A stretch of 64,000 bases of DNA. Source: Bacteroidales bacterium (GTDB lineage: Bacteria > Bacteroidota > Bacteroidia > Bacteroidales > Bacteroidaceae). A program made the translations under genes and the position numbers. The DNA is taken from NCBI GenBank assembly GCA_004557185.1, contig SFEP01000003.1:12362-76361 (forward strand). The letters are read 5' to 3'. Below are positions 34,848 through 42,207 of this stretch, in pieces (within the stretch, counting starts at the first letter, position 1; the number at the start of each line of letters is the position of its first letter). The notes under the pieces are model-generated. The model did no database searches. It worked only from the letters and a program-made list of their open reading frames with translations, and was not told where the DNA came from.

Positions 34848-35561
34848 ATGACAAAGTTAAGCGTAAACATCAACAAGGTGGCTACACTGCGCAACGCCCG
34901 AGGTGGCAGTAACCCCGACGTGGTGGCCGTGGCGCTCGATTGTGAGCGCTTTGGTGCACAGGGCATTACGGTGCATCCTCGGCCCGACGAGCGGCACATA
35001 CGTCATGCCGATGTGCGTTGTCTGCGGCCGTTGCTTACCACCGAGTTCAACATGGAGGGCTATCCTTCAGCCGACTTCTGCCAGTTGGTGCTTGAGGTGC
35101 GGCCTGCCCAAGTCACCCTTGTGCCCGATGCCCCCGACCAGTTGACCTCTAACCATGGCTGGAACACTGTGGCCCAGCATGATTTCCTGCAAAGTGTGTT
35201 GATGCCGTTTCGCGAGGCAGGCATACGCACCAGCATCTTTGTGGATGCAGATGAGGAAATGGTGCGCGCGGCCAAGAGCATGGGGGCCGACCGCGTGGAA
35301 CTCTATACCGAGCCGTATGCCGCTGCCTATTCGTCCGACCGCGTCGCAGCCATAGCCCCCTTTGTCGAAGCTGCTGCCTGCTGCCGCCAAAGTGGCATGG
35401 GGCTGAATGCGGGGCATGACCTCAGCCTGCAGAATCTGGCCTACTTTCACCGTTGCATTCCTTGGCTCGATGAGGTCAGCATAGGCCACGCACTCATCTG
35501 CGATGCCCTGTATTTGGGACTAAAAGACACGATTGCCGCTTACCGTCGTTGCCTTGAATGA
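34848..35561 (+). CDS. pdxJ: Pyridoxine 5'-phosphate synthase
   Basis: Final ring-closing step of DXP-dependent vitamin B6 synthesis, joining 1-deoxyxylulose 5-phosphate with the PdxA product. The 237-residue TIM barrel starts [20 protein letters not shown] and has the substrate motifs [57 protein letters not shown] and the C-terminal [12 protein letters not shown] and [13 protein letters not shown], including the catalytic His and Glu. The stop is 113 bases before the DJ-1 gene. Confidence 0.97.
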   Translation: MTKLSVNINKVATLRNARGGSNPDVVAVALDCERFGAQGITVHPRPDERHIRHADVRCLRPLLTTEFNMEGYPSADFCQLVLEVRPAQVTLVPDAPDQLTSNHGWNTVAQHDFLQSVLMPFREAGIRTSIFVDADEEMVRAAKSMGADRVELYTEPYAAAYSSDRVAAIAPFVEAAACCRQSGMGLNAGHDLSLQNLAYFHRCIPWLDEVSIGHALICDALYLGLKDTIAAYRRCLE

Positions 35562-35674
35562 GCGCACTGCACGAGAGCGGTAGTAATATATAATTGAGTA
35601 AGTAAAACAAAGTTGAATACCAAGACCCTTTGCCGAAGACGACCGCGTGCAGAGGTGTCAAATAAGCATTTCTT

Positions 35675-36277
35675 ATGATTTACATTTTCTTGGCCGATGG
35701 TTTTGAGGAAATCGAAGCTCTTGGCACGATGGACATTCTTCGTCGCTGTGGACTCGAAGTGCAACTGCTCAGCGTCAACGGCAAGCGTGTGGTTAACGGC
35801 GCGCATGGCCTGGAGGTGAAGGCCGACAGCGTATTCCGCAAAAATTTCGTCTTGCATGCCGATGCTTTGGTCCTCCCTGGAGGCATGGGGGGCACAGAAA
35901 ATCTCATGAAGTGTTCCCTGCTTCGCAACACGTTGATGCACCGTGCCATGGCCGGCACACTTATTTCAGCCATTTGTGCGGCACCCTTGGTGCTGGCCGA
36001 TGCTGATTTGCTTACGGGCAAGCACATGACCTGCTACCCTGGTCTGCAGTCCCGCATGCGTGGTTGCATTTATCATCCCGAGGCCTATGTGGTGGAGCAT
36101 GGCAACATTATCACCGCGGCCGGCCCTGCCGCCACACCTTATTTTGCCTTTGCCGTTGCCACGCGTCTGGCAGGCCAGGAGGTTGTCAACAAGGTTAAGA
36201 ACGATATGCTCTACGAGGGCCTACCTGAGGAGCACCACCGCGTGCTTCGCGTCAGTGAGGTGCTGCCTGTGCAGTAA
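35675..36277 (+). CDS. DJ-1/PfpI family protein
   Basis: A 200-residue cytoplasmic protein of the DJ-1 superfamily. The conserved acid is in LADGFEEIEA (about residue 11), the reactive Cys in the nucleophile elbow LISAICAAPLVLA (about residue 101), and the family loop in VLPGGMGGTENL. By length and sequence it groups with YajL/ThiJ, which act as stress chaperones or deglycases; the exact activity in this family is debated. It stands between pdxJ and recG. Confidence 0.93.
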   Translation: MIYIFLADGFEEIEALGTMDILRRCGLEVQLLSVNGKRVVNGAHGLEVKADSVFRKNFVLHADALVLPGGMGGTENLMKCSLLRNTLMHRAMAGTLISAICAAPLVLADADLLTGKHMTCYPGLQSRMRGCIYHPEAYVVEHGNIITAAGPAATPYFAFAVATRLAGQEVVNKVKNDMLYEGLPEEHHRVLRVSEVLPVQ

Positions 36278-36370
36278 AGCCCTACGGCTGCGTGTTAATA
36301 AATATATAGAAAGGGGAGGGCTTGCCAGGCAGGTCTTTCCCTTTCCTTACATCAAGCCACTTCCTTCCAC

Positions 36371-38470
36371 GTGCTCGATCCCTTACAAACCGACATCAAG
36401 TTCCTCAAGGGCGTTGGCCCGGCCCGTGCCCGCATCCTCAACCAAGAGTTGCAGGTCACAACCGTGCGCGACATGCTCTACTGTTTCCCTTACAAATACG
36501 TGGACCGCAGCGTCATCCACCGCATCCGCGATTTGCAGGACGGCATGCCCTATGTGCAGCTCAAAGGGCAAATCATGCACTTCAGCATGGAGGGCGAGGG
36601 GCGCCGTCGTCGCATGGTGGCAGCTTTCAGCGATGGCACGGGCTTCGTGGAGTTGGTGTGGTTCAACCGTGCCGAGTGGGTGACCAAGACCTACAGTTGC
36701 GGCGTTACTTATTTGGTGCTGGCCAAGCCCACCCTTTTCAACGGGCGTATCAGTCTGGCGCATCCCGAGATGGAGGTGGCTGCTGAGGCTTCCAGCCAGC
36801 CGCTCGACATGATGCCCTTCTATCACGTGTCGGAACGCATGAAAAAGCAGGGCTTCACTTCCCGCCTCATGGCCGAGTTGGTGCACCGTGCCTTTGAGCA
36901 GTTGGGCCAGGCCACCGTGCCCGAAACGCTACCCCCTTACCTCCTGCAGCGTCATCGCCTGTTGCCGCTCGACGAGGCTTTGCATCGCATACACCATCCC
37001 GCCACGGCCGCAGCCCTGCCCGAGGCCGTGCGTCGTCTCAAGTTTGAGGAACTCTTCTTCCTGCAGCTCGATATTTTGCGTTACAGTCGCCATCGCCAGA
37101 TGCACACGGCGGGCTTCGTGTTTTCCCGCGTGGGTATCCACTTCATGAAGTTCTATCATGAATGCCTGCCCTTCGAACTTACTGAGGCGCAGAAACGCGT
37201 GGTGCGTGAAATCAGGCACGACCTGGGCACGGGGCGGCAGATGAATCGCCTGTTGCAGGGCGACGTGGGTAGCGGTAAGACGATGGTGGCGTTGCTGTGC
37301 TGCCTGCTGGCGGCCGACAACGGTTTCCAGTCGTGCATCATGGCTCCCACCGAAATTCTGGCCGAGCAGCATTATGCTTCGCTGCAGCAGTATCTTGACA
37401 AACTCGATGTGCGAGTGGCCCTGCTCACGGGCAGTGTGAAGGGCAAGCAGCGCCGCGAGGTGCTCACAGGGGTGGCTGATGGCAGCATCCAGTTGCTGGT
37501 GGGCACGCACGCCCTCATCGAGCCTACTGTGGGCTTCCTCAACCTCGGCCTCGTCATCATCGACGAGCAGCACCGTTTCGGCGTGAAGCAACGCGCCAAA
37601 CTGTGGACCAAGAACGTGCGTCCGCCCCACATTCTCGTCATGACGGCCACGCCCATACCACGCACCCTGGCCATGACGGTCTACGGCGACCTCGATGTCA
37701 GCGTCATCGACCAGTTGCCGCCGGGACGCAAACCCATCCGCACGGTGCATTACACCCAGACCCACCTCGCCCAGCTCTACGACGGCATGCGCCACCAGTT
37801 GCGCTTAGGCAGGCAAATCTACGTCGTCTTTCCGCTCATTAAGGAAAGCGAAACGCAGGACTTGCGTGACCTTGAAACGGGCTTCAACGACCTCACAGGC
37901 ATCTTCGCCGACTTTGAGGTGGGCATGGTGCATGGCAAAATGAAACCCGCCGACAAGGACGCTGCCATGCGTCGCTTCAAAGAGGGGCACACGCACATTC
38001 TCGTTTCCACTACCGTCATCGAGGTGGGGGTGAACGTGCCCAATGCCTCGGTTATGGTGGTGGAAAATGCCGAGCGCTTCGGACTGGCGCAGTTGCATCA
38101 GTTGCGTGGCCGAGTGGGGCGCGGCGCTGAGCAGTCGTACTGCATTCTCGTCACCAAGGACCGCCTGGCCGAAACATCCCGTCGCCGCATGCAGATTATG
38201 GTGGAGAGCTGCGACGGATTCGAGATTGCCGAGGAGGACATGAAACTCCGTGGCCCCGGCGACCTTGAGGGTACGGCGCAGAGCGGCATGCCCTTCGACC
38301 TCAAGATAGCCCATGTGGTGAAGGACCGCGACCTCATGCAGGAGGCACGCGATGCTGCCGATGCTTTGCTGCAGGCCGACCCCACCGAACAACTCCCCCA
38401 ACACGCCGTAGTGTGGCGCCAACTGGCTTTGCTTAAAAAGCGTCAGATCAATTTCTCTGCCATCTCCTGA
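36371..38470 (+). CDS. recG: ATP-dependent DNA helicase RecG
   Basis: Remodels stalled replication forks and branched DNA. The start is a GTG at 36371 (read as Met: LDPLQTDIKFLKGVGPARARIL); no in-frame ATG lies nearby upstream. The 699-residue protein has the N-terminal wedge domain (about 1-250) with an OB fold, then two helicase domains with Walker A LLQGDVGSGKTMVALL, Walker B VIIDEQHRFG, motif III LVMTATPIPRTLAM, and motif V/VI VIEVGVNVPNASVMVVENAERFGLAQLHQLRGRVGR. The C-terminal TRG motif region is present. bass-type transporter gene follows after 35 bases. Confidence 0.97.
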   Translation: MLDPLQTDIKFLKGVGPARARILNQELQVTTVRDMLYCFPYKYVDRSVIHRIRDLQDGMPYVQLKGQIMHFSMEGEGRRRRMVAAFSDGTGFVELVWFNRAEWVTKTYSCGVTYLVLAKPTLFNGRISLAHPEMEVAAEASSQPLDMMPFYHVSERMKKQGFTSRLMAELVHRAFEQLGQATVPETLPPYLLQRHRLLPLDEALHRIHHPATAAALPEAVRRLKFEELFFLQLDILRYSRHRQMHTAGFVFSRVGIHFMKFYHECLPFELTEAQKRVVREIRHDLGTGRQMNRLLQGDVGSGKTMVALLCCLLAADNGFQSCIMAPTEILAEQHYASLQQYLDKLDVRVALLTGSVKGKQRREVLTGVADGSIQLLVGTHALIEPTVGFLNLGLVIIDEQHRFGVKQRAKLWTKNVRPPHILVMTATPIPRTLAMTVYGDLDVSVIDQLPPGRKPIRTVHYTQTHLAQLYDGMRHQLRLGRQIYVVFPLIKESETQDLRDLETGFNDLTGIFADFEVGMVHGKMKPADKDAAMRRFKEGHTHILVSTTVIEVGVNVPNASVMVVENAERFGLAQLHQLRGRVGRGAEQSYCILVTKDRLAETSRRRMQIMVESCDGFEIAEEDMKLRGPGDLEGTAQSGMPFDLKIAHVVKDRDLMQEARDAADALLQADPTEQLPQHAVVWRQLALLKKRQINFSAIS

Positions 38471-38505
38471 GCACAACACAAACCAAGACTTCACTTTAAC
38501 TATTT

Positions 38506-39486
38506 ATGCCTACCAAGGTTCTCAAGCCATCCTCTCTGATGCGCTTCCTCAAAAACTACATGCTGCCCATTGCCATTGTGGGCGGGGCGGTGGCCTATCT
38601 CACTGAGTCGCATCTCACCGTCCTTTCGCCGTTACGCCCCTACATGCCGGGTGTAGTGTCGGTGGTGCAGCCCCTATTGATATTCAGCATGCTATTCGTC
38701 ACCTTTTGCAAGGTCGACGTGTGCCGCATGCGTCCCCAGCTTTGGCACGTGTGGTTGCTACTCATTCAGGGGCTCGTGTTCGTAGGCCTCAGTTTGCTGC
38801 TGTGGTGCTTTCCGCAAACACCAGCCCGCATGGTCATGGAGTCGGCCATGCTCTGCTTCATCTGCCCTACAGCCACCGCGGCCACGGTAGTGACGGGCAA
38901 ACTGCATGGCGACAGTGAGGCTGTCATAGCCTACACCGTCGGCATCAACCTGCTCGTTTCGGTGCTGGTGCCCCTCATGGTGCCGTTGGCCCATCCGCAG
39001 GCCGGCATGACGTTTCTGCGTGCCTTTCTGCTCATTCTGCATCACGTCTTCCCCATGCTCATCTGTCCCCTTGTGCTGGCGCAGGCCGTGCGTTTCCTCT
39101 GGCCGCGCCTACTGCAGCGCATCACCGCCTGTCGCGACCTCGCCTTCTACCTTTGGGCCGTGTCGTTGAGCATAGCCATAGCCGTGTCGGTGCGCAGCCT
39201 TGTGCATAGCCACTGCGCCGCCACGCTCTTGCTCGCCATCGCCCTTTCGTCGCTTGTTGCCTGTGTGTTCCAGTTTGCCGCAGGCCGCTACATCGGCCAC
39301 CGCTATGGCACCCCCATTGCCTCGTGCCAGGCCTTGGGACAGAAAAACACCGTCTTTGCCATCTGGATGGGCTACACCTTTCTCACTCCCGTCAGCTCGC
39401 TGGCCGGCGGCTTCTATAGCATTTGGCACAACATCTTCAATGCCTGGCAACTCGACCGCCAGCGGCATGCTGAGGAGCGGGCATAA
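38506..39486 (+). CDS. BASS-family (bile acid/sodium symporter-like) membrane protein
   Basis: A 326-residue integral membrane protein with nine to ten hydrophobic segments. Signatures of the bile acid:sodium symporter superfamily are PLLIFSMLFVTFCKVD (helix 2), the conserved CPTATAATVVTGKLHGDSEAVIAYT stretch that corresponds to the crossover helix, and QALGQKNTVFAIWMGYTFLTPVSSLAGGFYSIWHN near the end. Substrate is unknown; members carry organic anions, pantoate or arsenite. It starts 35 bases after recG and may be co-transcribed. Confidence 0.87.
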   Translation: MPTKVLKPSSLMRFLKNYMLPIAIVGGAVAYLTESHLTVLSPLRPYMPGVVSVVQPLLIFSMLFVTFCKVDVCRMRPQLWHVWLLLIQGLVFVGLSLLLWCFPQTPARMVMESAMLCFICPTATAATVVTGKLHGDSEAVIAYTVGINLLVSVLVPLMVPLAHPQAGMTFLRAFLLILHHVFPMLICPLVLAQAVRFLWPRLLQRITACRDLAFYLWAVSLSIAIAVSVRSLVHSHCAATLLLAIALSSLVACVFQFAAGRYIGHRYGTPIASCQALGQKNTVFAIWMGYTFLTPVSSLAGGFYSIWHNIFNAWQLDRQRHAEERA

Positions 39487-39712
39487 GCGCTTCATACACC
39501 AAGCGGCTGTTCCCAGCGGGCAGCCGTCAGTTCAGTGGCATCGGTAACATCAATCAGACCACTGGAACTGAGGGAGTAAGAAGTCGGGTGTCTGACCGAA
39601 GATGCGAGATTTACACCCTCGACGATCGCCAGGCTGATGTATCGGCAAAATGCATCGACATTCAGGATGGTAAGAAGGTTGTGTTTTCGGGTCGGGGGGA
39701 CGGGAAAAGGAT

Positions 39713-39782
39713 ATGCTACGTAAAAAATATCACGTCGTACGTAAAAAATATCACGTCGTTCGTAAAATTTTTTACGTAGCAT
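39713..39782. repeat. ACGT-class palindromic tandem element (locus E)
   Basis: Two identical 21-bp units begin at 39717 and 39738 (TACGTAAAAAATATCACGTCG without change), followed by a third diverged half. Perfect 16-bp outer arms, ATGCTACGTAAAAAAT at 39713-39728 and its complement at 39767-39782, enclose the block. The architecture matches the other tandem palindrome elements although the sequence differs. Confidence 0.88.
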
Positions 39783-39889
39783 CTATTTTCGGCGGGGTGG
39801 CGAGCCGTAAAAACAGGCCGCGTGGGAAAAACCTCCCACGGCTGGGACACAAGGCTGGGAGGGGGACACGGCTATTCGGCAGCCTTTCG

Positions 39890-39897
39890 TAACTTTG
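39890..39897 (+). promoter_or_regulatory. Candidate GNAT gene -7 box
   Basis: TAACTTTG on the plus strand, 66 bases before the ATG at 39964; no TTTG at -33. Confidence 0.5.
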
Positions 39898-39963
39898 CCA
39901 GCGTTGTGTGCGGCTTCTGCCGCCAGCGTAACCTTGCTATTGCTTTTCATCCCATTCAAGCCT

Positions 39964-40443
39964 ATGATAACCACTCCCACGCTGCGGCCCGCTACGGCCG
40001 CCGATGTGCCGCGCCTGTTGCAACTGCTCACGCAAATCAGTTTGCTGCACCACGAGGCGAGGCCCGACCTTTTCGGCATCGGGCAGAAATATGACGCGTC
40101 CGAACTGCTGGCTCTGATAAACGACCCTATGCACTGGGTGTTTGTGGCCGATGTGCCCGGAATGCCCGTAGCAGGCTATGCCATTTGTCAGCAGCAGGAA
40201 CCCGAGGCAAGCCGCGTGCTCTGCCCTGTGCGCACCTTCTACCTCGACGACCTTTGCGTTGACCGTGCCTGTCAGGGCCAGGGCGTAGGCACTGCACTGA
40301 TGCAGGCCGTGCGGCAGGAGGCTGTGCGCCGCCACTGCCACCACCTCACGCTGCACGTGTGGCAGGGTAACGACAGCGCGCGCACCTTCTACGAGGCACA
40401 GGGCCTGCGCCCCATGTACACCGCAATGGAGTGCCTGCTCTGA
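39964..40443 (+). CDS. GNAT family N-acetyltransferase
   Basis: A 159-residue acetyltransferase. The ATG at 39964 (MITTPTLRPATAADVPRLLQLL) is chosen because the family fold starts there; 23 further codons upstream overlap the promoter. The acetyl-CoA binding motif A is DDLCVDRACQGQGVGTALMQAV (Q-x-x-G-x-G/A at GQGVG), followed by HLTLHVWQGNDSARTFYEAQGLRPMYTAMEC. Substrate is unknown; ribosomal protein or small amine acetylation is common in this group. Confidence 0.92.
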   Translation: MITTPTLRPATAADVPRLLQLLTQISLLHHEARPDLFGIGQKYDASELLALINDPMHWVFVADVPGMPVAGYAICQQQEPEASRVLCPVRTFYLDDLCVDRACQGQGVGTALMQAVRQEAVRRHCHHLTLHVWQGNDSARTFYEAQGLRPMYTAMECLL

Positions 40444-40464
40444 CGCGCCGCGTTCTTGCATGCT

Positions 40465-40492
40465 TCCATATATATATATATATAATAAGGAG
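40465..40492 (+). promoter_or_regulatory. TATA-rich dyad upstream of the ATP-grasp-like gene
   Basis: TCC and AAGGAG enclose about 19 bases that are almost pure TA repeats, 54 bases before the ATG at 40547. It is the longest example of the leader dyad in this window. Confidence 0.4.
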
Positions 40493-40546
40493 TGCTGCCG
40501 CACACTGTGATTTTCTCATTTACCACCATTCCTCCCCTTCCTGCCT

Positions 40547-41593
40547 ATGCCCACACTCCACGTTTTCAATCCTTGGCACGATGAGGCGTTGGCTTCGTTT
40601 GATGCCTATTATTATCCCACCGTGCCTGCCCGCCAGTTGGCCCGTGCTTGGGGCGCGTTGCCTGCCTTATGGGCTGAGGTGGGCGATGTGGTGTGGCTGA
40701 CCGATGAGGCTGCGCCACTACCGCCTTTTGCCCCCGATGGACTGCGGTGGGTGCGTGGCAAACGCTGGCCTCGCGGCCTGTGGCAGGAGGTGGAGCGCGT
40801 GGAGCCGTGGGGATGGGACCCCCTGCTGCGGCAGCGTTTGCTCAAACTGGGTGCGCCCGCGGCGTGCCTGCCCTCCGACGGCCATTTGCAGGCATTGCGC
40901 CAGTGGAGCAGCCGTGCCACAGGTGTACTGGTGCTGCAAGCCCTGCGCCGTGTGTACCCCGGCAGTGTGGGGGAGGCACGGGTGTGCACCACCTTGCAGC
41001 AGGTGCTGGCGCAGGTGCAGGAGCATGGCCGCGTGATGGTCAAGTCGCTGTGGTCGTGCAGCGGGCGGGGCGTATTTGCCGTGCAGGGCCAGCTCACGCC
41101 CGGCGATGCAGGGCGCATAGGCCGTTTGCTCAGAGAGCATGGTGGCGTGGAGGTGGAACCATACTATGACCCCGTGCTCAACTTCGCCCTTGAGTTTTGC
41201 GCCGATGCCGCTGGCCATGTGTTCTACGAGGGACTCTCGCTCTTCGGCACCAACGCGCAGGGAGCCTATATGGGCAACCGCTTTGCCCCGCCCGCAGTCA
41301 TGATGCAGCAACTCGCCGATGCCGGCGGCCCCGATGCGGCAGCCCTCGAGGCCTTGGCCGCCCGCTGCTGCCAGGTGCTGGCCGCTACCTATGCAGGCTA
41401 CCGCGGGCCGTTGGGCATTGACATGATGCTGGTGCGCCCCGCCGCCCCCTCGTCTGCGCCGTTGCTGCACCCCTGCATTGAGGTGAACCTGCGTCGCACC
41501 ATGGGCCACGTGGCGCTGCATGCCGCCCGCTGCCCGCAGGCTGCCGAGTGGTTGACCGAGGCGCAAAGGGAGGTGCTGACGCAATGGCACTAA
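40547..41593 (+). CDS. Conserved hypothetical protein, ATP-grasp-like
   Basis: A 348-residue cytoplasmic protein starting MPTLHVFNPWHDEALASFDAYYYPT, a beginning I associate with an uncharacterised Bacteroidota family (HIFNPEHD-like). The middle (VMVKSLWSCSGRGVFAVQG, about 165-183) looks like the lysine and glycine loop of an ATP-grasp fold, and the end GIDMMLV…CIEVNLRRTMGHVALH carries the acidic and Asn residues that hold magnesium in that fold. The substrate is unknown. The composition is rich in Ala, Arg and Trp. It stands alone and is followed by a strong terminator. Confidence 0.7.
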   Translation: MPTLHVFNPWHDEALASFDAYYYPTVPARQLARAWGALPALWAEVGDVVWLTDEAAPLPPFAPDGLRWVRGKRWPRGLWQEVERVEPWGWDPLLRQRLLKLGAPAACLPSDGHLQALRQWSSRATGVLVLQALRRVYPGSVGEARVCTTLQQVLAQVQEHGRVMVKSLWSCSGRGVFAVQGQLTPGDAGRIGRLLREHGGVEVEPYYDPVLNFALEFCADAAGHVFYEGLSLFGTNAQGAYMGNRFAPPAVMMQQLADAGGPDAAALEALAARCCQVLAATYAGYRGPLGIDMMLVRPAAPSSAPLLHPCIEVNLRRTMGHVALHAARCPQAAEWLTEAQREVLTQWH

Positions 41594-41615
41594 GCCACGG
41601 TTCCCGGCTGACAGC

Positions 41616-41670
41616 AAGAGGCTGCGCCGTTACATGTCGTGCGATGTGTAACGGCGCAGCCTCTTTTGTA
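41616..41670. terminator. Terminator between convergent genes (ATP-grasp-like and ispF)
   Basis: Arms 41616-41635 and 41647-41665 pair over about 17 bases; TTTTGTA follows on the plus strand and the A-rich left flank allows use from the minus strand. The arm core AGAGGCTGCG is shared with the terminators at 1775 and 14677. Confidence 0.85.
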
Positions 41671-41697
41671 TAGTTGGGCCCTTTCTGCTAACAGGGG

Positions 41698-42177
41698 TCA
41701 GATGCGTTGGATAAGCGCTACGGCGTAGGCCGAAATGCCCTCTTCGCGTCCCGTGAAGCCGAGGTGTTCGGTGGTGGTGGCCTTGATGCTCACGCAGTCG
41801 GTGTCGACCTGCATGATGGGGGCAAGGCACGCCTTCATGGCCTCGATGTGCGGGTTGAGTTTAGGGCGCTCGGCGCACACGGTGCAGTCCACGTTGCCCA
41901 CACGCCATCCCTTTTCGTGCAGCAGTTCGATGGTGCGGCGCAGCAGTATTTTGCTGTCAATCATTTCGTACTGCGCATCGTTGTCAGGGAAGTGGTAGCC
42001 AATGTCGCGCAGGTTAGCAGCGCCGAGCAGCGCGTCGCACAGGGCGTGTATGAGTACGTCGGCGTCGCTGTGACCCAGCAAACCGAGGGCGTGGCTTATT
42101 TCTATGCCTCCCAGCCACAGGGGGCGGCCACTGACGAGGCGATGCACGTCGAAGCCCATACCGATACGTATGTTCAT
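41698..42177 (-). CDS. ispF: 2-C-methyl-D-erythritol 2,4-cyclodiphosphate synthase
   Basis: Cyclises CDP-methylerythritol 2-phosphate in the MEP route to isoprenoids. The 159-residue product starts MNIRIGMGFDVHRLVSGRPLWLGG, with zinc ligands Asp and His in GFDVH and a His in HALCDALLGAANLRDIGYHFPD. The C-terminal TTTEHLGFTGREEGISAYAVALIQ is typical. It follows the large SpoIID fusion gene after 30 bases in the same direction, so both may be co-transcribed. Confidence 0.97.
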   Translation of the reverse strand: MNIRIGMGFDVHRLVSGRPLWLGGIEISHALGLLGHSDADVLIHALCDALLGAANLRDIGYHFPDNDAQYEMIDSKILLRRTIELLHEKGWRVGNVDCTVCAERPKLNPHIEAMKACLAPIMQVDTDCVSIKATTTEHLGFTGREEGISAYAVALIQRI

Positions 42178-42207
42178 GTGTGAGTTCCTAAAAAATGGTG
42201 GCGGCGT

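Larger units (their letters stand above)
39487..39963. other. Spacer between the BASS and GNAT genes
   Basis: It holds the ACGT-class element, a small hairpin at 39821-39840 (CGTGGGA/TCCCACG) and a TAACTTTG at 39890-39897 that is a candidate GNAT promoter. Nothing else was recognised. Confidence 0.6.

Noticed and set aside
39588..39782. Short frames across the ACGT-class element
   Set aside because: The translations repeat because the DNA repeats; no start context or homology.
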